DNA from: Paenirhizobium daejeonense
GTDB taxonomy: Bacteria > Pseudomonadota > Alphaproteobacteria > Rhizobiales > Rhizobiaceae
NCBI RefSeq assembly: GCF_014280875.1
Contig: NZ_JACLAL010000005.1
Location: 372,001-436,000, forward strand
Direction: 5' to 3'
Length of the DNA stretch: 64,000 bases
Shown here: positions 42,694-52,160 of the stretch, piece after piece
Layout of the letters: each line of letters opens with the position of its first letter
How positions within the stretch are numbered: the stretch's first letter is position 1
The notes under the pieces: generated by a model
The model's input: only the letters and a program-made list of their open reading frames with translations
Told to the model about the DNA's origin: nothing
The model's database searches: none
Program-made: the position numbers and the translations under genes

Positions 42694-44088
42694 TTAAATC
42701 AGGTTATTTGCCACGACCTTATTGGTGCCACCGCCGTCAGAAATAGTTCCGGTCGTATTGCCCCGGAAATTGCATCCGGTGATGACGTAGTAGTCAGCAC
42801 CGGATGCAATGACAATCCCGTAGCTGGCGCCGGACGGTGTCGAAAGATCGCCACGATAACCGCTGTTGACGCCTGTTATTGTCCATTGCGAGCAGGTTCC
42901 GCCCATGATGATGCCGGCTGCCCCGCCGCCATCATAGCCAACATTCCGGAACTGGGTGCCAGTTAACGTTAGCCCCTGGGTACGATTGGCGACGAGACCG
43001 TTGCTCTTCAGGTTCATGACTTTGCCGCCTGTGATTTCCACATGACGAACTACCGTGCCGGCCGTTGGATCGAATCGATATCCTTCCGTGCAGGTTGTAC
43101 CCCCTGTGAGATAGCAGTCCGCGAACTGGAAATACCCGAATGTGGCAGATGTCGCGCCACCAACATTGACCATGCGGCCATTGCCACCCTGGTCAAACCA
43201 GCAGTTGGAAAACGTCAGTCCACTGAGCTGCGAACTTCCCGTCTTCGGGATGATAGAGGCGTTTGCTGTCTCGCCGTTTCCGAAATGACAATGATCGAAC
43301 CAGACACCATCAGCGCTCGAAATGTACATCGCATACTGCGAATATCCGTCATCAGTCGTGAATGACCGGAAATTGCAGTTGGTAACCCACCCGTGATTGT
43401 TCGGGTTATACGATCCTGCGACTGTCTGCGTATCGAGGTACAGGTTGACGAATGCGCCACCAACCGCGTACGGCGAGCCCTGTACGCCGTTAACGTTGTC
43501 GATATGGAAATCGTGCACCGATTTGCAGTGCAGGTTGATGAACCCGTTGACCAGCCTGACATCGCGGATCATCGAGAAATTGGCAACATCGAACAGAACC
43601 AGACCGCCCGCAGTCATGGCGACCGTGGAGGTGATCATCATGCTGCTCAGGCCGGTATAGAAAATGTTACTCGGCGTATCGAACCCATAATGGAATGCAT
43701 AGCCGATCGTGGCGGATCGAGTGACGCGCGTCGACAGATATCCCTGCCCCTTGATTGAAACATAATGGCTCGCCACGCGGATGGTATTTTGCCCCAGATA
43801 AAGCGTGCCGCGCGGAAGAACGACGGTCCCTCCAAAGCTGACAGCCCCCCCAAATGTGTTTTGGGCGGCGACATTCACGGCGGACTGAATGGCGGCCCAC
43901 GCCAGCTCGTCGGTGAGGGAGGTCGCGAACGGATAGATGACCTGCGCATCCGCGAGCGTGGAAAATATGCTCGATAGAGGATGCGAGGCGCCGTCGTTGA
44001 TTGTCCTCCCGAGGGCATATTGCATGACGTCGATTTCACTCGCGAAATCGAGATCCAGCATCGGGGTGGCGATTTTGGTGAGCATCAT
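42694..44088 (-). CDS. Tailspike-like right-handed beta-helix protein
   Basis: A 464-residue protein. The start region DLDFASEIDVMQYAL and DELAWAAIQSAVNVAA is typical of phage tailspikes of the pectate-lyase-3 type, followed by repeated strand-turn units (GTVVLPRGTLYL, GLTFSNCWF, VEITGGKVMNL, GLTLTGTQFRNV) forming a right-handed parallel beta-helix. Such spikes bind and often cleave capsule or O-antigen. No catalytic Asp/Glu pair can be fixed from sequence. It lies between the fibre gene and the O-acetylation pair. Confidence 0.75.
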   Translation of the reverse strand: MMLTKIATPMLDLDFASEIDVMQYALGRTINDGASHPLSSIFSTLADAQVIYPFATSLTDELAWAAIQSAVNVAAQNTFGGAVSFGGTVVLPRGTLYLGQNTIRVASHYVSIKGQGYLSTRVTRSATIGYAFHYGFDTPSNIFYTGLSSMMITSTVAMTAGGLVLFDVANFSMIRDVRLVNGFINLHCKSVHDFHIDNVNGVQGSPYAVGGAFVNLYLDTQTVAGSYNPNNHGWVTNCNFRSFTTDDGYSQYAMYISSADGVWFDHCHFGNGETANASIIPKTGSSQLSGLTFSNCWFDQGGNGRMVNVGGATSATFGYFQFADCYLTGGTTCTEGYRFDPTAGTVVRHVEITGGKVMNLKSNGLVANRTQGLTLTGTQFRNVGYDGGGAAGIIMGGTCSQWTITGVNSGYRGDLSTPSGASYGIVIASGADYYVITGCNFRGNTTGTISDGGGTNKVVANNLI

Positions 44089-44092
44089 GGGA

Positions 44093-45649
44093 TCAGCCCT
44101 TTATTTCTTCGACGACGAGACGCGTGGCAGCAACGCCGCCGAAAAGCCGATTTGTCGGATTGCCGTTCATGCGCACTATGTGTGCCGAGTTGGCGGGGCC
44201 TACGCGCAGAGAGATGGTCTGGGCCGTCGTCACGCCCGGCACATATTCGACCTCGCCACAGACGTGCTGGTAGTAATTGGCGGCGGGACACGCCCAGGCG
44301 CTGGCATGGATAGCGGCGGCGGTCCCCTTGAAAATAGCAATGCCGACACCGGAAATCTGACTGACGGACATAAACCCGCTGTAGCGAATCCGCAGCTTGT
44401 TGGTTGTCGACTTCGGCGTGATGGTCACGGAAATGAGCTCCACGCCCTCGGTTATCTGAGGCACGCTGTCGTCGACAGGAATGACAGCCGATGCCCCGGT
44501 AATGTCGGCATTTGCTGTGTACGAGCCGACGACGCTATCGACCACGGAGCCTGCCGGCAGAAACAGATCGCGCAGCTGCGCCGCTGTCAGCTCCTGAGCA
44601 TCTCCGGCTCCGGAATTGTCGCGCCCCAGCAGACGCAGCGCGGCGCTGATGTCCTGTAGCTTGGCGTAGGTGACGGCCCCATCTAAAAGCTTGCTGGTTG
44701 TGACAGCGTTATTGGCTATCTTGGGCTCGGTGACGGACCCATCGGATGGAGTGCCCACATCGACGGCATTACTGGTCCTGACAATACCGGAAACGCCGTT
44801 CGGAACAGCGATCCGGATAAATGCATCCCCGCCGTCGTAGACCAGCAGCCATGGCGGCGTGTCTCCTCCAGGAGCCTGATCGACACCCCCGACACTGACA
44901 AACATATTGTTTTCGGAGCCGGGATCGATCGACAGAGGATAGTCTTCCTGCTCCCCTGTCCCTATAAACCGGGCCGCAACGACCCAGTTATTGCGTGCGA
45001 AGTCCGCGTAGTCGGATGCCGCCTCTGCTGCTGCCTCTGCCGCCGCCTGCGCGGCCTCCGCGGCAGCCTGAATTGATGCGCTGGCCTGGTCGGAGATCAT
45101 CCGGAATGAACTTCCGGCATCGATATATGCGATCATCATGCCGGCCATGATGCCGGCAGGGGCAATCTGATTTCCGGATGCAGTCAATAGCGGCTTCGCT
45201 GCACTGCCATTTTCGGAAATAGTCACGTTTCCCGCGTTCGTCTCGAACACGTTGGCGATCCGCAGAACGGATTGCGAGGTAGGAATGGCAGAGGTGAGCT
45301 GGATGGCGTTTGCCGTGCCGGCGCCTGCATCGCTCATTTGTACAAACGAATACGGCAGGTCACCGGCCCGGACCCAGAGATCAACGGACGGATTCAGACG
45401 GTATATGCCATTATTGGCAACTGTCGGATCGCCGATAACCCACGCCATGCGAGGCTCGCTGTAGGCGGCGTCGGCATCCATGGCGGCCTTGGTTTCGTAG
45501 ATCAGGCCGCCATTACTCACGAATGCGGTAACGACGCGCTCGACTTCTGTTCCCCATACCTGCGTCTCCGCCATATTCGCCCCGCGGGGCGTTCCGTCGG
45601 ATGTAGTAGGCGCAAATATGTCCTGCGCGGTCCGTGTGAACAGCGTCAT
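44093..45649 (-). CDS. Tail fibre protein
   Basis: A 518-residue protein preceded by ggag. It has an N-terminal virion-attachment-like region (TRTAQDIFAPTTSDG), an Ala-rich coiled coil (SIQAAAEAAQAAAEAAAEAA, ~190-210), a middle phage_T7-fibre-like segment (IGTGEQEDYPLSIDPG; VTEPKIANNAVTTSKLLDGAVTYAKL) and a beta-rich C-terminal tip. This organisation is usual for trimeric fibres. It lies just downstream of the tail-tip protein and upstream of the tailspike. Confidence 0.8.
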   Translation of the reverse strand: MTLFTRTAQDIFAPTTSDGTPRGANMAETQVWGTEVERVVTAFVSNGGLIYETKAAMDADAAYSEPRMAWVIGDPTVANNGIYRLNPSVDLWVRAGDLPYSFVQMSDAGAGTANAIQLTSAIPTSQSVLRIANVFETNAGNVTISENGSAAKPLLTASGNQIAPAGIMAGMMIAYIDAGSSFRMISDQASASIQAAAEAAQAAAEAAAEAASDYADFARNNWVVAARFIGTGEQEDYPLSIDPGSENNMFVSVGGVDQAPGGDTPPWLLVYDGGDAFIRIAVPNGVSGIVRTSNAVDVGTPSDGSVTEPKIANNAVTTSKLLDGAVTYAKLQDISAALRLLGRDNSGAGDAQELTAAQLRDLFLPAGSVVDSVVGSYTANADITGASAVIPVDDSVPQITEGVELISVTITPKSTTNKLRIRYSGFMSVSQISGVGIAIFKGTAAAIHASAWACPAANYYQHVCGEVEYVPGVTTAQTISLRVGPANSAHIVRMNGNPTNRLFGGVAATRLVVEEIKG

Positions 45650-45677
45650 GGTAGCTCCGGTTTTTTCAATGTTGTGT

Positions 45678-47831
45678 TTAGCTGGACGGCGCGACGTTCT
45701 GGCTGAGCGTCCTGTAGGGCCCGCCGGTTCCGTTGCTGGTCAGGGTTTGCAGACGCCATTCCACGTCGCCACCTCCGGTCCCGACGCTGCGGCTATCGGT
45801 GAACGTAAGATGCTGACCTGGGCGGGCATTTTGCTGCGATACCAGCGACCAGGGGGTCCACCCGATGCCACCGGTTGTCGGGCCGCGCGACTCCAGTGTT
45901 ACATAGGCAGCCCTGAGTTCGCCGGCGCTGACGGTTACGTTGAGCTGGGCTGATGATCCGAGTGTCGACGTTCCGCCGGATACCAGTGTTGGTGCGGCGC
46001 ATGCGGTATTGTCGACGCCGACGACTGTATGCAGGATTGGCGAGTAGTAGCTGCCGTCGTCGCCATTGAACACGCGAACGCGCGCATCGATTGTCAGTCC
46101 GCCATAGCTGCCGGGCAGATAGGCGAACGTTGCAGCGTCCGCGGACGGCCCCTCGAACATGCCCTGCCAGCTATTGGGGAGATCTCCAGTATATGACCGG
46201 AATGTCGCCTCCGCCGTGTCGTATTCCTGCGCAGGCAGCGTGAACCCGATGCGCAGTTCCGTGCCGGCGCCACCCGGAAACGTGACCTGTATCGCGGATG
46301 CCGGAGCATTTGGGGAAATCATGTCGGTTTCATACCCGAGATCCGGGATTGGCTCGGGAGCGGATGCCTCATCCAGTGATGGATTCCATACCGGCAGCAA
46401 TGGCCAGACCGTAAATGGTATCTCGACCGTTCCCTGCTCGTCATCGACTCGCGGCGCCTCCATTCTGACAGGGAGAATGTCGCCGAGATCAGGCAGCGTA
46501 ATTTCGCCATAGAGCAGCCCCCATGCCGATAGCCCCACCATATTGGTGTTTATGATGCCGGTGTCTCCTCGAGCCTGGGCAAATCGACGCCGCGCAATGC
46601 GTTGCGCCTGTGAGGCGGACGGGCAGAACGGCAGGTCGATATCGAGATATTTAGGGCCGTAGCGGCTGACCTCGTCCTCGACGCTCGCCCAGGCAATGCC
46701 GTCGAGATTGATTTCCGCAGACTCGTAATTGCGCTCCGGCGAATAATAGGTGACACGGCAGATGTTCGGGCGCTCAACCGCCTCTGGTCCGCTGCGCCAG
46801 GTCAGTTCGACTCCGTCGTCCGGCGTAAACTCGACCTCCGGCACATGCGTGTCGTCAATCAGCTGAAACCATATTTTCCCTGCGTTCGTGATACGCAGCT
46901 CCGCCCCTATCGAATCCAGCAATTGCTGCATGACATCAGAGCGCGCCGTCTCCCATCCCCAGATACCCCAGGCGCGGGCCCGTTTCTCGGTTCCAGTTTT
47001 CGTGGCGACGAGGACATCGGCCTTATTCGCCTCGCTGGCGATCAGGGACCAATCGAACATGCCGAACGCAAATGCCGGATCGCGACGCAGCACATGGGCG
47101 CAGGCCAGGATACCGTTGTCGCTCCATGCCGTCAGGCCGGTCCGCGGATCATAGAGACGCGACGCACGAATGACCTGTTCCGTCGACGGGATGCCGCCCT
47201 GATAGAGCGTGAAATATTTATCCTCTGAAAGGCCTGGATTGTACCAGATCGTCAATGACTGGGCGATGCCGCGCACGCGATGCGCGCTGGTCCACAGATC
47301 GGGAAACAAAGAAAGCAGGCTGGACCACGCCGTTTCGCCACCCGTTCCCGGCTTGTCCTTCCAGTTGCACCATGACCCGCCGTTTTTCGACCAAGGCGGC
47401 GAACTGACATCGCCGTTTGGGTCGACCGTCACCTCTCGGCCGCCGATGTAATATTCCTCGACCGCATCGATCGGGCCGTTCAACCGGCATACCAGTCGTG
47501 CGCGCGTCGATCCATCTGAATTGCCGAACGCCTGCAATCCACCGACGCGAACGCGTCCGATCCCATCCATCACCTGCGCCTCGGAGGACTCGAAAGTTGA
47601 TTTCGCATCCGAGGCCTTGATCGACGGAGCGCGCGCCCGTCCGAGAGCCAGTGATCCGCCGATGGCGAGAGCGGGAATTGCCACCAGAGAAATAGCATTT
47701 GCGATCGCGCCCGGAATACCGATGGTGTAAAGCGCCGAGAAAATGGCGAAACTGATCGGTTCGGCATGCGCCGGCATCGTCGCTGCGGCATAGGCCGCAG
47801 ACGACAGCATCAGCATCCTGAAAAATTTCAC
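45678..47831 (-). CDS. Central tail-tip / host-specificity protein (gpJ-like)
   Basis: A 717-residue protein. The N-terminal ~60 residues are hydrophobic (SFAIFSALYTIGIPGAIANAISLVAIPALAIGG), followed by tail-hub domains typical of phage-tail_3 proteins (VMDGIGRVRVGGLQAFGN, PALKA-like folds) and C-terminal fibronectin-like repeats. It should form the tail tip. The start is a GTG overlapping the NlpC gene stop (GTGA); a longer frame upstream overlaps that gene. It is made just after the peptidase and distal-tail proteins, the usual lambda-like order. Confidence 0.75.
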   Translation of the reverse strand: MKFFRMLMLSSAAYAAATMPAHAEPISFAIFSALYTIGIPGAIANAISLVAIPALAIGGSLALGRARAPSIKASDAKSTFESSEAQVMDGIGRVRVGGLQAFGNSDGSTRARLVCRLNGPIDAVEEYYIGGREVTVDPNGDVSSPPWSKNGGSWCNWKDKPGTGGETAWSSLLSLFPDLWTSAHRVRGIAQSLTIWYNPGLSEDKYFTLYQGGIPSTEQVIRASRLYDPRTGLTAWSDNGILACAHVLRRDPAFAFGMFDWSLIASEANKADVLVATKTGTEKRARAWGIWGWETARSDVMQQLLDSIGAELRITNAGKIWFQLIDDTHVPEVEFTPDDGVELTWRSGPEAVERPNICRVTYYSPERNYESAEINLDGIAWASVEDEVSRYGPKYLDIDLPFCPSASQAQRIARRRFAQARGDTGIINTNMVGLSAWGLLYGEITLPDLGDILPVRMEAPRVDDEQGTVEIPFTVWPLLPVWNPSLDEASAPEPIPDLGYETDMISPNAPASAIQVTFPGGAGTELRIGFTLPAQEYDTAEATFRSYTGDLPNSWQGMFEGPSADAATFAYLPGSYGGLTIDARVRVFNGDDGSYYSPILHTVVGVDNTACAAPTLVSGGTSTLGSSAQLNVTVSAGELRAAYVTLESRGPTTGGIGWTPWSLVSQQNARPGQHLTFTDSRSVGTGGGDVEWRLQTLTSNGTGGPYRTLSQNVAPSS

Positions 47832-48241
47832 GAGACAGCCCAAACCCTGATGATAGTGCGCGGACGAGGCCGCAAGAGGCGCGCGCCACTTGGCTCGGCT
47901 CGCCATGCGAACAGGCCATGATTCAGAAAGATTCCACCGACCTGACCGGCAATATGCGTGTCGATGATGCCGATATCGCCTGGCTGTGGATCGTCGTAAC
48001 GTTCCGCTAAACCGTAGGTGTCAAGTGCGTCAGACCAAAGAGCATCGAGACTGCCGGCCTTGGCTATATAAGCAATCGCCTCTTCACGAGATGACCATGT
48101 CGGCAGATGCATCTTACGGCCAATGACATCTTCAACCCATCGCCGTGCCCATGCCGTGCAATCGCTCTCGCCCCAGACCATGGGTTCGTCGCGCGCTGCC
48201 TCGGCATAGGCCAAGGCGCGCGCTGCTAAATCAGCACTCAT
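47828..48241 (-). CDS. NlpC/P60-like tail peptidase (DUF6950-type)
   Basis: A 137-residue protein. Cys28 in GESDCTAWARRWV and His107 in LNHGLFAW suit an NlpC/P60-like Cys-His pair; PQPGDIGIID is the typical strand before the His. In siphoviruses this protein lies between the distal-tail and tip proteins and helps with peptidoglycan passage or tail assembly. It overlaps both neighbours by 4 bp. Confidence 0.75.
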   Translation of the reverse strand: MSADLAARALAYAEAARDEPMVWGESDCTAWARRWVEDVIGRKMHLPTWSSREEAIAYIAKAGSLDALWSDALDTYGLAERYDDPQPGDIGIIDTHIAGQVGGIFLNHGLFAWRAEPSGARLLRPRPRTIIRVWAVS

Positions 48242-48819
48242 GCCTTGATCAGCTCCTGAACCTTCACGCCCACGAAATCGAGCCCCTTATCGCCGGGATA
48301 GCGACGCCTCTGATCGGCAGGGTTCCACTTGCCGCCAAACGAGTAATTCTGGCTTTGCCACGGCCCCTCGATCGAGAACGCGATGGTTCGGACGCCAGTG
48401 CCGGCCCATCGAATGACCGGGGATGACAACTTGCCGGGCCAGAGTTTCTTCAGACCGCCAGACCATGGCTCGGCGGTTTCCTGATCGAATGCGCACCAAT
48501 AGATATTGGCCGCCCTGCCCTCGATTTCGCGAGCGATATCCTTGATGTAGCGCAGCAGGTCGATATTGACGCCGGAGATCACGATATCAACCTTGGCGGC
48601 CACGCCGAAGCGCGGCTCCTCCACCGCCCCGACCGAAACAAGCTGGCTGCCGCCAGGGTCCGTAATCCCGCGCCACTCATACCCGGCGACAGTCACCCTC
48701 CCCGCCCCGCTATGCAGACGACTAATGCCGGATGGAAGGTCCAGTTCGGCGAACCAGACACGCGAGATATGCGGCCGGCGCAGAAATGCGCGGTCGTCGT
48801 CCGAAAACTGGTTTGCCAT
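48238..48819 (-). CDS. Distal tail protein (DUF2163-like by position)
   Basis: A 193-residue, beta-rich protein with GRVTVAGYEWRGITD near residue 40 and PGDKGLDFVGVKVQELIKA at the end. It precedes an NlpC-like peptidase and the tip protein, the place of gp13 (DUF2163) in gene-transfer-agent-like tails. The family is inferred mostly from context. Confidence 0.65.
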   Translation of the reverse strand: MANQFSDDDRAFLRRPHISRVWFAELDLPSGISRLHSGAGRVTVAGYEWRGITDPGGSQLVSVGAVEEPRFGVAAKVDIVISGVNIDLLRYIKDIAREIEGRAANIYWCAFDQETAEPWSGGLKKLWPGKLSSPVIRWAGTGVRTIAFSIEGPWQSQNYSFGGKWNPADQRRRYPGDKGLDFVGVKVQELIKA

Positions 48820-48828
48820 GATATCCCG

Positions 48829-49044
48829 TTAGCTGTTTGCAGCCTGCCAGACGCGGATCTCTGCTCGATGCAACTGCACCAGCTCCTGAACGGCACCCTG
48901 TATTGCGGCCTTTTCTTCGGCGCCGATATCGTCGTCCGCACGATCCTGAAATGGGAATAGTGCTGCATTCATTTCGCGCATGTGCACGTCCGCGAGCTCG
49001 CGCCGTCGCATGGCGGCAATGTCTTCTAACGATCTCTCAACCAT
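48829..49044 (-). CDS. Hypothetical tail-region protein, 71 aa
   Basis: A 71-residue helical protein (MVERSLEDIAAMRRRELADVHMREMN...AEIRVWQAANS). The start at 49044 overlaps the upstream stop by 8 bp; an ATG 27 bp further up is possible. Helical and acidic, it may be an assembly accessory. Confidence 0.6.
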   Translation of the reverse strand: MVERSLEDIAAMRRRELADVHMREMNAALFPFQDRADDDIGAEEKAAIQGAVQELVQLHRAEIRVWQAANS

Positions 49045-49759
49045 CGAAATAGTCCCTCGCATCGTAATCAAAGACCTCGAACAGCGAGATACTCAGTCCC
49101 TCGACAAATGCCGGGCCGCGATCCGCATCCGGCAGGTTGTTCGAAAGCAGTCGCATCGCCATGACGGGATAGAGTGTGGCTAGATCGTCAGTAGTAATAG
49201 ACTTCCGAAGAGGTGGCCAAATCCGGTACTTGCCTTCCGCCAGTACTTCAGTGACCTCATAATGACCGAAGTGGAACGGCGCGAACCCTACCCAGTCACC
49301 CATCCCGAGAGCGTGGCCCCAGAACTCCGGAGCAAGTTCGATTATGGTTGCGCCCCGTTCCGCGGCAGCAGCAACCGGAACGGATGGCTTGCTGAGCCGC
49401 CAGTTCCGTCCCTCACCCCAAGGCATGCTGTTCGACCACGGCACGCCGTCACGTCGCTGTTCCTCCGAGGCCGTGACGCCGGCATCAGCAATCGAGAGTC
49501 CGTCCCAGTCACAGAATGAAACGCGAACGGCATTCGCGCCATTGTGCAATGCCGTCACGAGACCGCGAGCGCGTCGAGCCAGCTGCCCCCGCATCGGTGG
49601 AAACGACAACTGGACGTGACGCGCCCCGAAAGGCGACGCCACGGTCTGTGTATAATCTCCGATTGACGTGCTGGCACTGGCGCCAACGGCCTCCGGACCA
49701 GACAGCCATTTCCACCGGTTCCAGCGGAGCCCGCTGGGCCAGGAAAGTAGTCGTGCCAT
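49037..49759 (-). CDS. Tail protein downstream of the tape measure, 240 aa
   Basis: A 240-residue, Trp-rich, beta-rich protein (MARLLSWPSGLRWNRWKWLSG...). It lies immediately after the tape measure gene, where the distal tail (Dit/gp12-like) protein is expected. The segments ATIIELAPEFWGHALGMGDWVGF and YRIWPPLRKSITTDD resemble the domain II/III layout of GTA-like tail proteins. Family inferred. Confidence 0.65.
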   Translation of the reverse strand: MARLLSWPSGLRWNRWKWLSGPEAVGASASTSIGDYTQTVASPFGARHVQLSFPPMRGQLARRARGLVTALHNGANAVRVSFCDWDGLSIADAGVTASEEQRRDGVPWSNSMPWGEGRNWRLSKPSVPVAAAAERGATIIELAPEFWGHALGMGDWVGFAPFHFGHYEVTEVLAEGKYRIWPPLRKSITTDDLATLYPVMAMRLLSNNLPDADRGPAFVEGLSISLFEVFDYDARDYFDG

Positions 49760-49775
49760 ATCTCACCATATGCGG

Positions 49776-52160
49776 CTATGGCCGCGTTTTCCTGACATGC
49801 TGGCGCTGGTTGTAACCAGATACCCGCTTGCTTTCCGTGCGGTCACGTTCCGCCAGTCCGCGCTCAAGTCGCGCCACCGCCGCCTGATCGGCCCCACGGG
49901 CGTCGATGTTGTAGGTCGGAGAAAATGTAGAACTCTGTCCTGATGAGCGCTTCGGAACGCTAGGCTCGTGGAACTTCACTGGAATGCTACGCCCATCAGG
50001 CAGAGGAACGGCAGCTTCCGGACCTGCCTCACCGAAAATAGCGGCAGAGTTCGATACTCCACCACGAGCGAAGGTCTTGAGTGGCTGCGGACGGTTGTTT
50101 GCTACGATTCCACCCTTGGCCAAGCCAAAGATGGAAAACAGGCCGCCGAGAATTCCGCCGCCACCAGCTCCACCAATGCCGAAGATGGAATTCAGGCTGA
50201 TGTCGATTAGTTTATCGAGGACCTTATTCAGTGCGTTCGTCAAAGCGTCTGCTGCCGAAGCGCCATTGCGCAAATCGGAGATGAAGCCCGATACGAGATC
50301 CTTGCTCATCCCCTTGAACTCTTCTACCGACTGCCGAACCCTGTCCTGAGACGCCTTCAGCATTTCTCCTGCGGACGATGCCTTCGCGTAGTTCTCTGCA
50401 AGCGTCTCGATGGATGCGGCAAGTTCTGGCGTGACAGTCAGTCCGGCCTTTTGTGCCTCGGCCAGCAACTGCTGCTGGATTTTGGCCTTTTCGATCGCAT
50501 AGCCGTAATCGTTGACCACAGGATTGAGGCGCGACTGGGCCTCATACTGGGCGTTGAGGACGTCAATCCTCTTCTGTACGTCTGCGACATCTCCGGCAAA
50601 GATCTGCGATGGCGACTTCTTCGACGAGAGGCCAGCATCAGCCATTGAGTAACCAGTGCCGGACAGATACGCTTCAGCCTCTTGCTTTCGGCGCTTGGGG
50701 TTCGATGTCAGGCCTGCAATAGCTTGTGCAACGATTTCAGGCCCGCCGCCACTCTGGATCGCCTTCACAATCTCCTCTGGCAAAGACCCGTAATTATAGG
50801 CGATTGACGTCAGCGCTGCCTGCTGTGCGTCAGACAGGCTCCTCCACGTATCGACACCGATGGCGCGCTGAATGCCGGACTGGAACTCGACAATACGTCG
50901 CGCCAGATCGCGTTCTGCATCGTCGAGTGTAACAACCGTGTCCTTCGTCACCTTTTCGATAGTGCCGTTAGCCCTCGTCGTCGTGTCACTGCCAAAGCCC
51001 GTTCGAAACGCATTCACGTCCCATTTCGCCGTCGAGATGAAACTCTCGAAGCCGCGGATCATCTGGGCGGCAGCGGAAGCTCCGGCCTGCTGGTACACCG
51101 CAGAATTCGCATTGAACGTCTGCTGCTGATCCGGATTAAGGAACTGCCCTCCGCCGGCAACCAGCGGCGTTAGCGTGCCAATCGGACTCCTTTTGAAGAA
51201 GTCCTGAATGGCTGCTTCAAAGCGCGCGCCGTCCGCCGCCTCGATAGCCCTGTCGAGTTCGTCCGCCACCTTGCCGATGGATGCGGCCATGGCCTCGGCT
51301 GCAGGAATGCCGGTTGCCTTAAAAATGGCCGCAAGATTGGCCTGCACCTCGCGCAACTGGCTTGTGCTGGCCTTTCCTGCCTCCACCTTCTCGTAGAGGC
51401 CGTTGAAGCTGTCCTGCAACTTGAGAATATCTTCGTCTTCAGTGCCGGCCTGTCGAAGGTCGACAACGAGCGCGCCAATCTCAGCACGTACATCGCCAAT
51501 AACCTTGCGGATCGGCTCGTACTGCCCCTGTGCAACGGCCTCTGCCGCGTTCGTCAGGTCGGCCTGGTCTTTCAGACGGTTACGCTCATCGTTGTATTTC
51601 TTGAGCGTCGGAAGGGCTTCTCCCCACTTTTGGGCCACCCGGTCGATAAGTTCGGCCTCTTCCTTCAGAACCTTCTCAGACTTCTCTCCGCCCGAAAGCA
51701 GCTCGGAGAAATACTGTACGGCATAGCCGGTGAGGCCGATGATCGCGAAGGAAGCAATAGAAACGGGATTAGCCAGCGATGCGAAGGCGCCGCCCAAGGT
51801 TTTGACAACTCCGCTAAGTCCGCCGCCGGTGGAGCTGAGTGCCTGCGCAACCTGACTACCCTGCTGCATCATGACCGTGAATGGCGAGGCGCCGCCGGAA
51901 AGCGATGTCGCGATATCGTTCAGCTGAAATGACAGGTTGGAAATGGCTGCGCGCTGGGCACCCACTGAAGCTACAGACTTCTTGCTGGCCGCATCGAAGC
52001 TCTTGCCAACGTTGTCATTCGCCTTCTGAAATCGGCCTTCAATGCTTTCTGCAGTCTGGCCGGCACGCTTAGCAATGGCGGCCAGTTGTTTCTCGCTCTG
52101 CTTCTGCGTGAACTCGATGGAAACAAGCAGTCGCGCAAGGTCTTCAGTCGTTGCAGCCAT
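49776..52160 (-). CDS. Tape measure protein with embedded GH24 lysozyme domain
   Basis: A 794-residue, Ala/Gln-rich protein that sets tail length. The N-terminus is helical; a hydrophobic stretch at ~134-150 (SIASFAIIGLTGYAVQY) could insert in the membrane. Residues ~368-470 form a lysozyme-like domain with an intact GH24 triad, E372-x8-D381-x5-T387 (GFESFISTAKWDVNAFRT), and a later SIAYNYGSLP. The C-terminus has FARGGVSNSAAIFGEAGPEA typical of tape measures. At ~1.5 A per residue it implies a tail near 120 nm. Confidence 0.85.
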   Translation of the reverse strand: MAATTEDLARLLVSIEFTQKQSEKQLAAIAKRAGQTAESIEGRFQKANDNVGKSFDAASKKSVASVGAQRAAISNLSFQLNDIATSLSGGASPFTVMMQQGSQVAQALSSTGGGLSGVVKTLGGAFASLANPVSIASFAIIGLTGYAVQYFSELLSGGEKSEKVLKEEAELIDRVAQKWGEALPTLKKYNDERNRLKDQADLTNAAEAVAQGQYEPIRKVIGDVRAEIGALVVDLRQAGTEDEDILKLQDSFNGLYEKVEAGKASTSQLREVQANLAAIFKATGIPAAEAMAASIGKVADELDRAIEAADGARFEAAIQDFFKRSPIGTLTPLVAGGGQFLNPDQQQTFNANSAVYQQAGASAAAQMIRGFESFISTAKWDVNAFRTGFGSDTTTRANGTIEKVTKDTVVTLDDAERDLARRIVEFQSGIQRAIGVDTWRSLSDAQQAALTSIAYNYGSLPEEIVKAIQSGGGPEIVAQAIAGLTSNPKRRKQEAEAYLSGTGYSMADAGLSSKKSPSQIFAGDVADVQKRIDVLNAQYEAQSRLNPVVNDYGYAIEKAKIQQQLLAEAQKAGLTVTPELAASIETLAENYAKASSAGEMLKASQDRVRQSVEEFKGMSKDLVSGFISDLRNGASAADALTNALNKVLDKLIDISLNSIFGIGGAGGGGILGGLFSIFGLAKGGIVANNRPQPLKTFARGGVSNSAAIFGEAGPEAAVPLPDGRSIPVKFHEPSVPKRSSGQSSTFSPTYNIDARGADQAAVARLERGLAERDRTESKRVSGYNQRQHVRKTRP

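Noticed and set aside
44093..45649. A diversity-generating retroelement variable region in the tail fibre
   Set aside because: No second template copy and no reverse transcriptase gene in the window.
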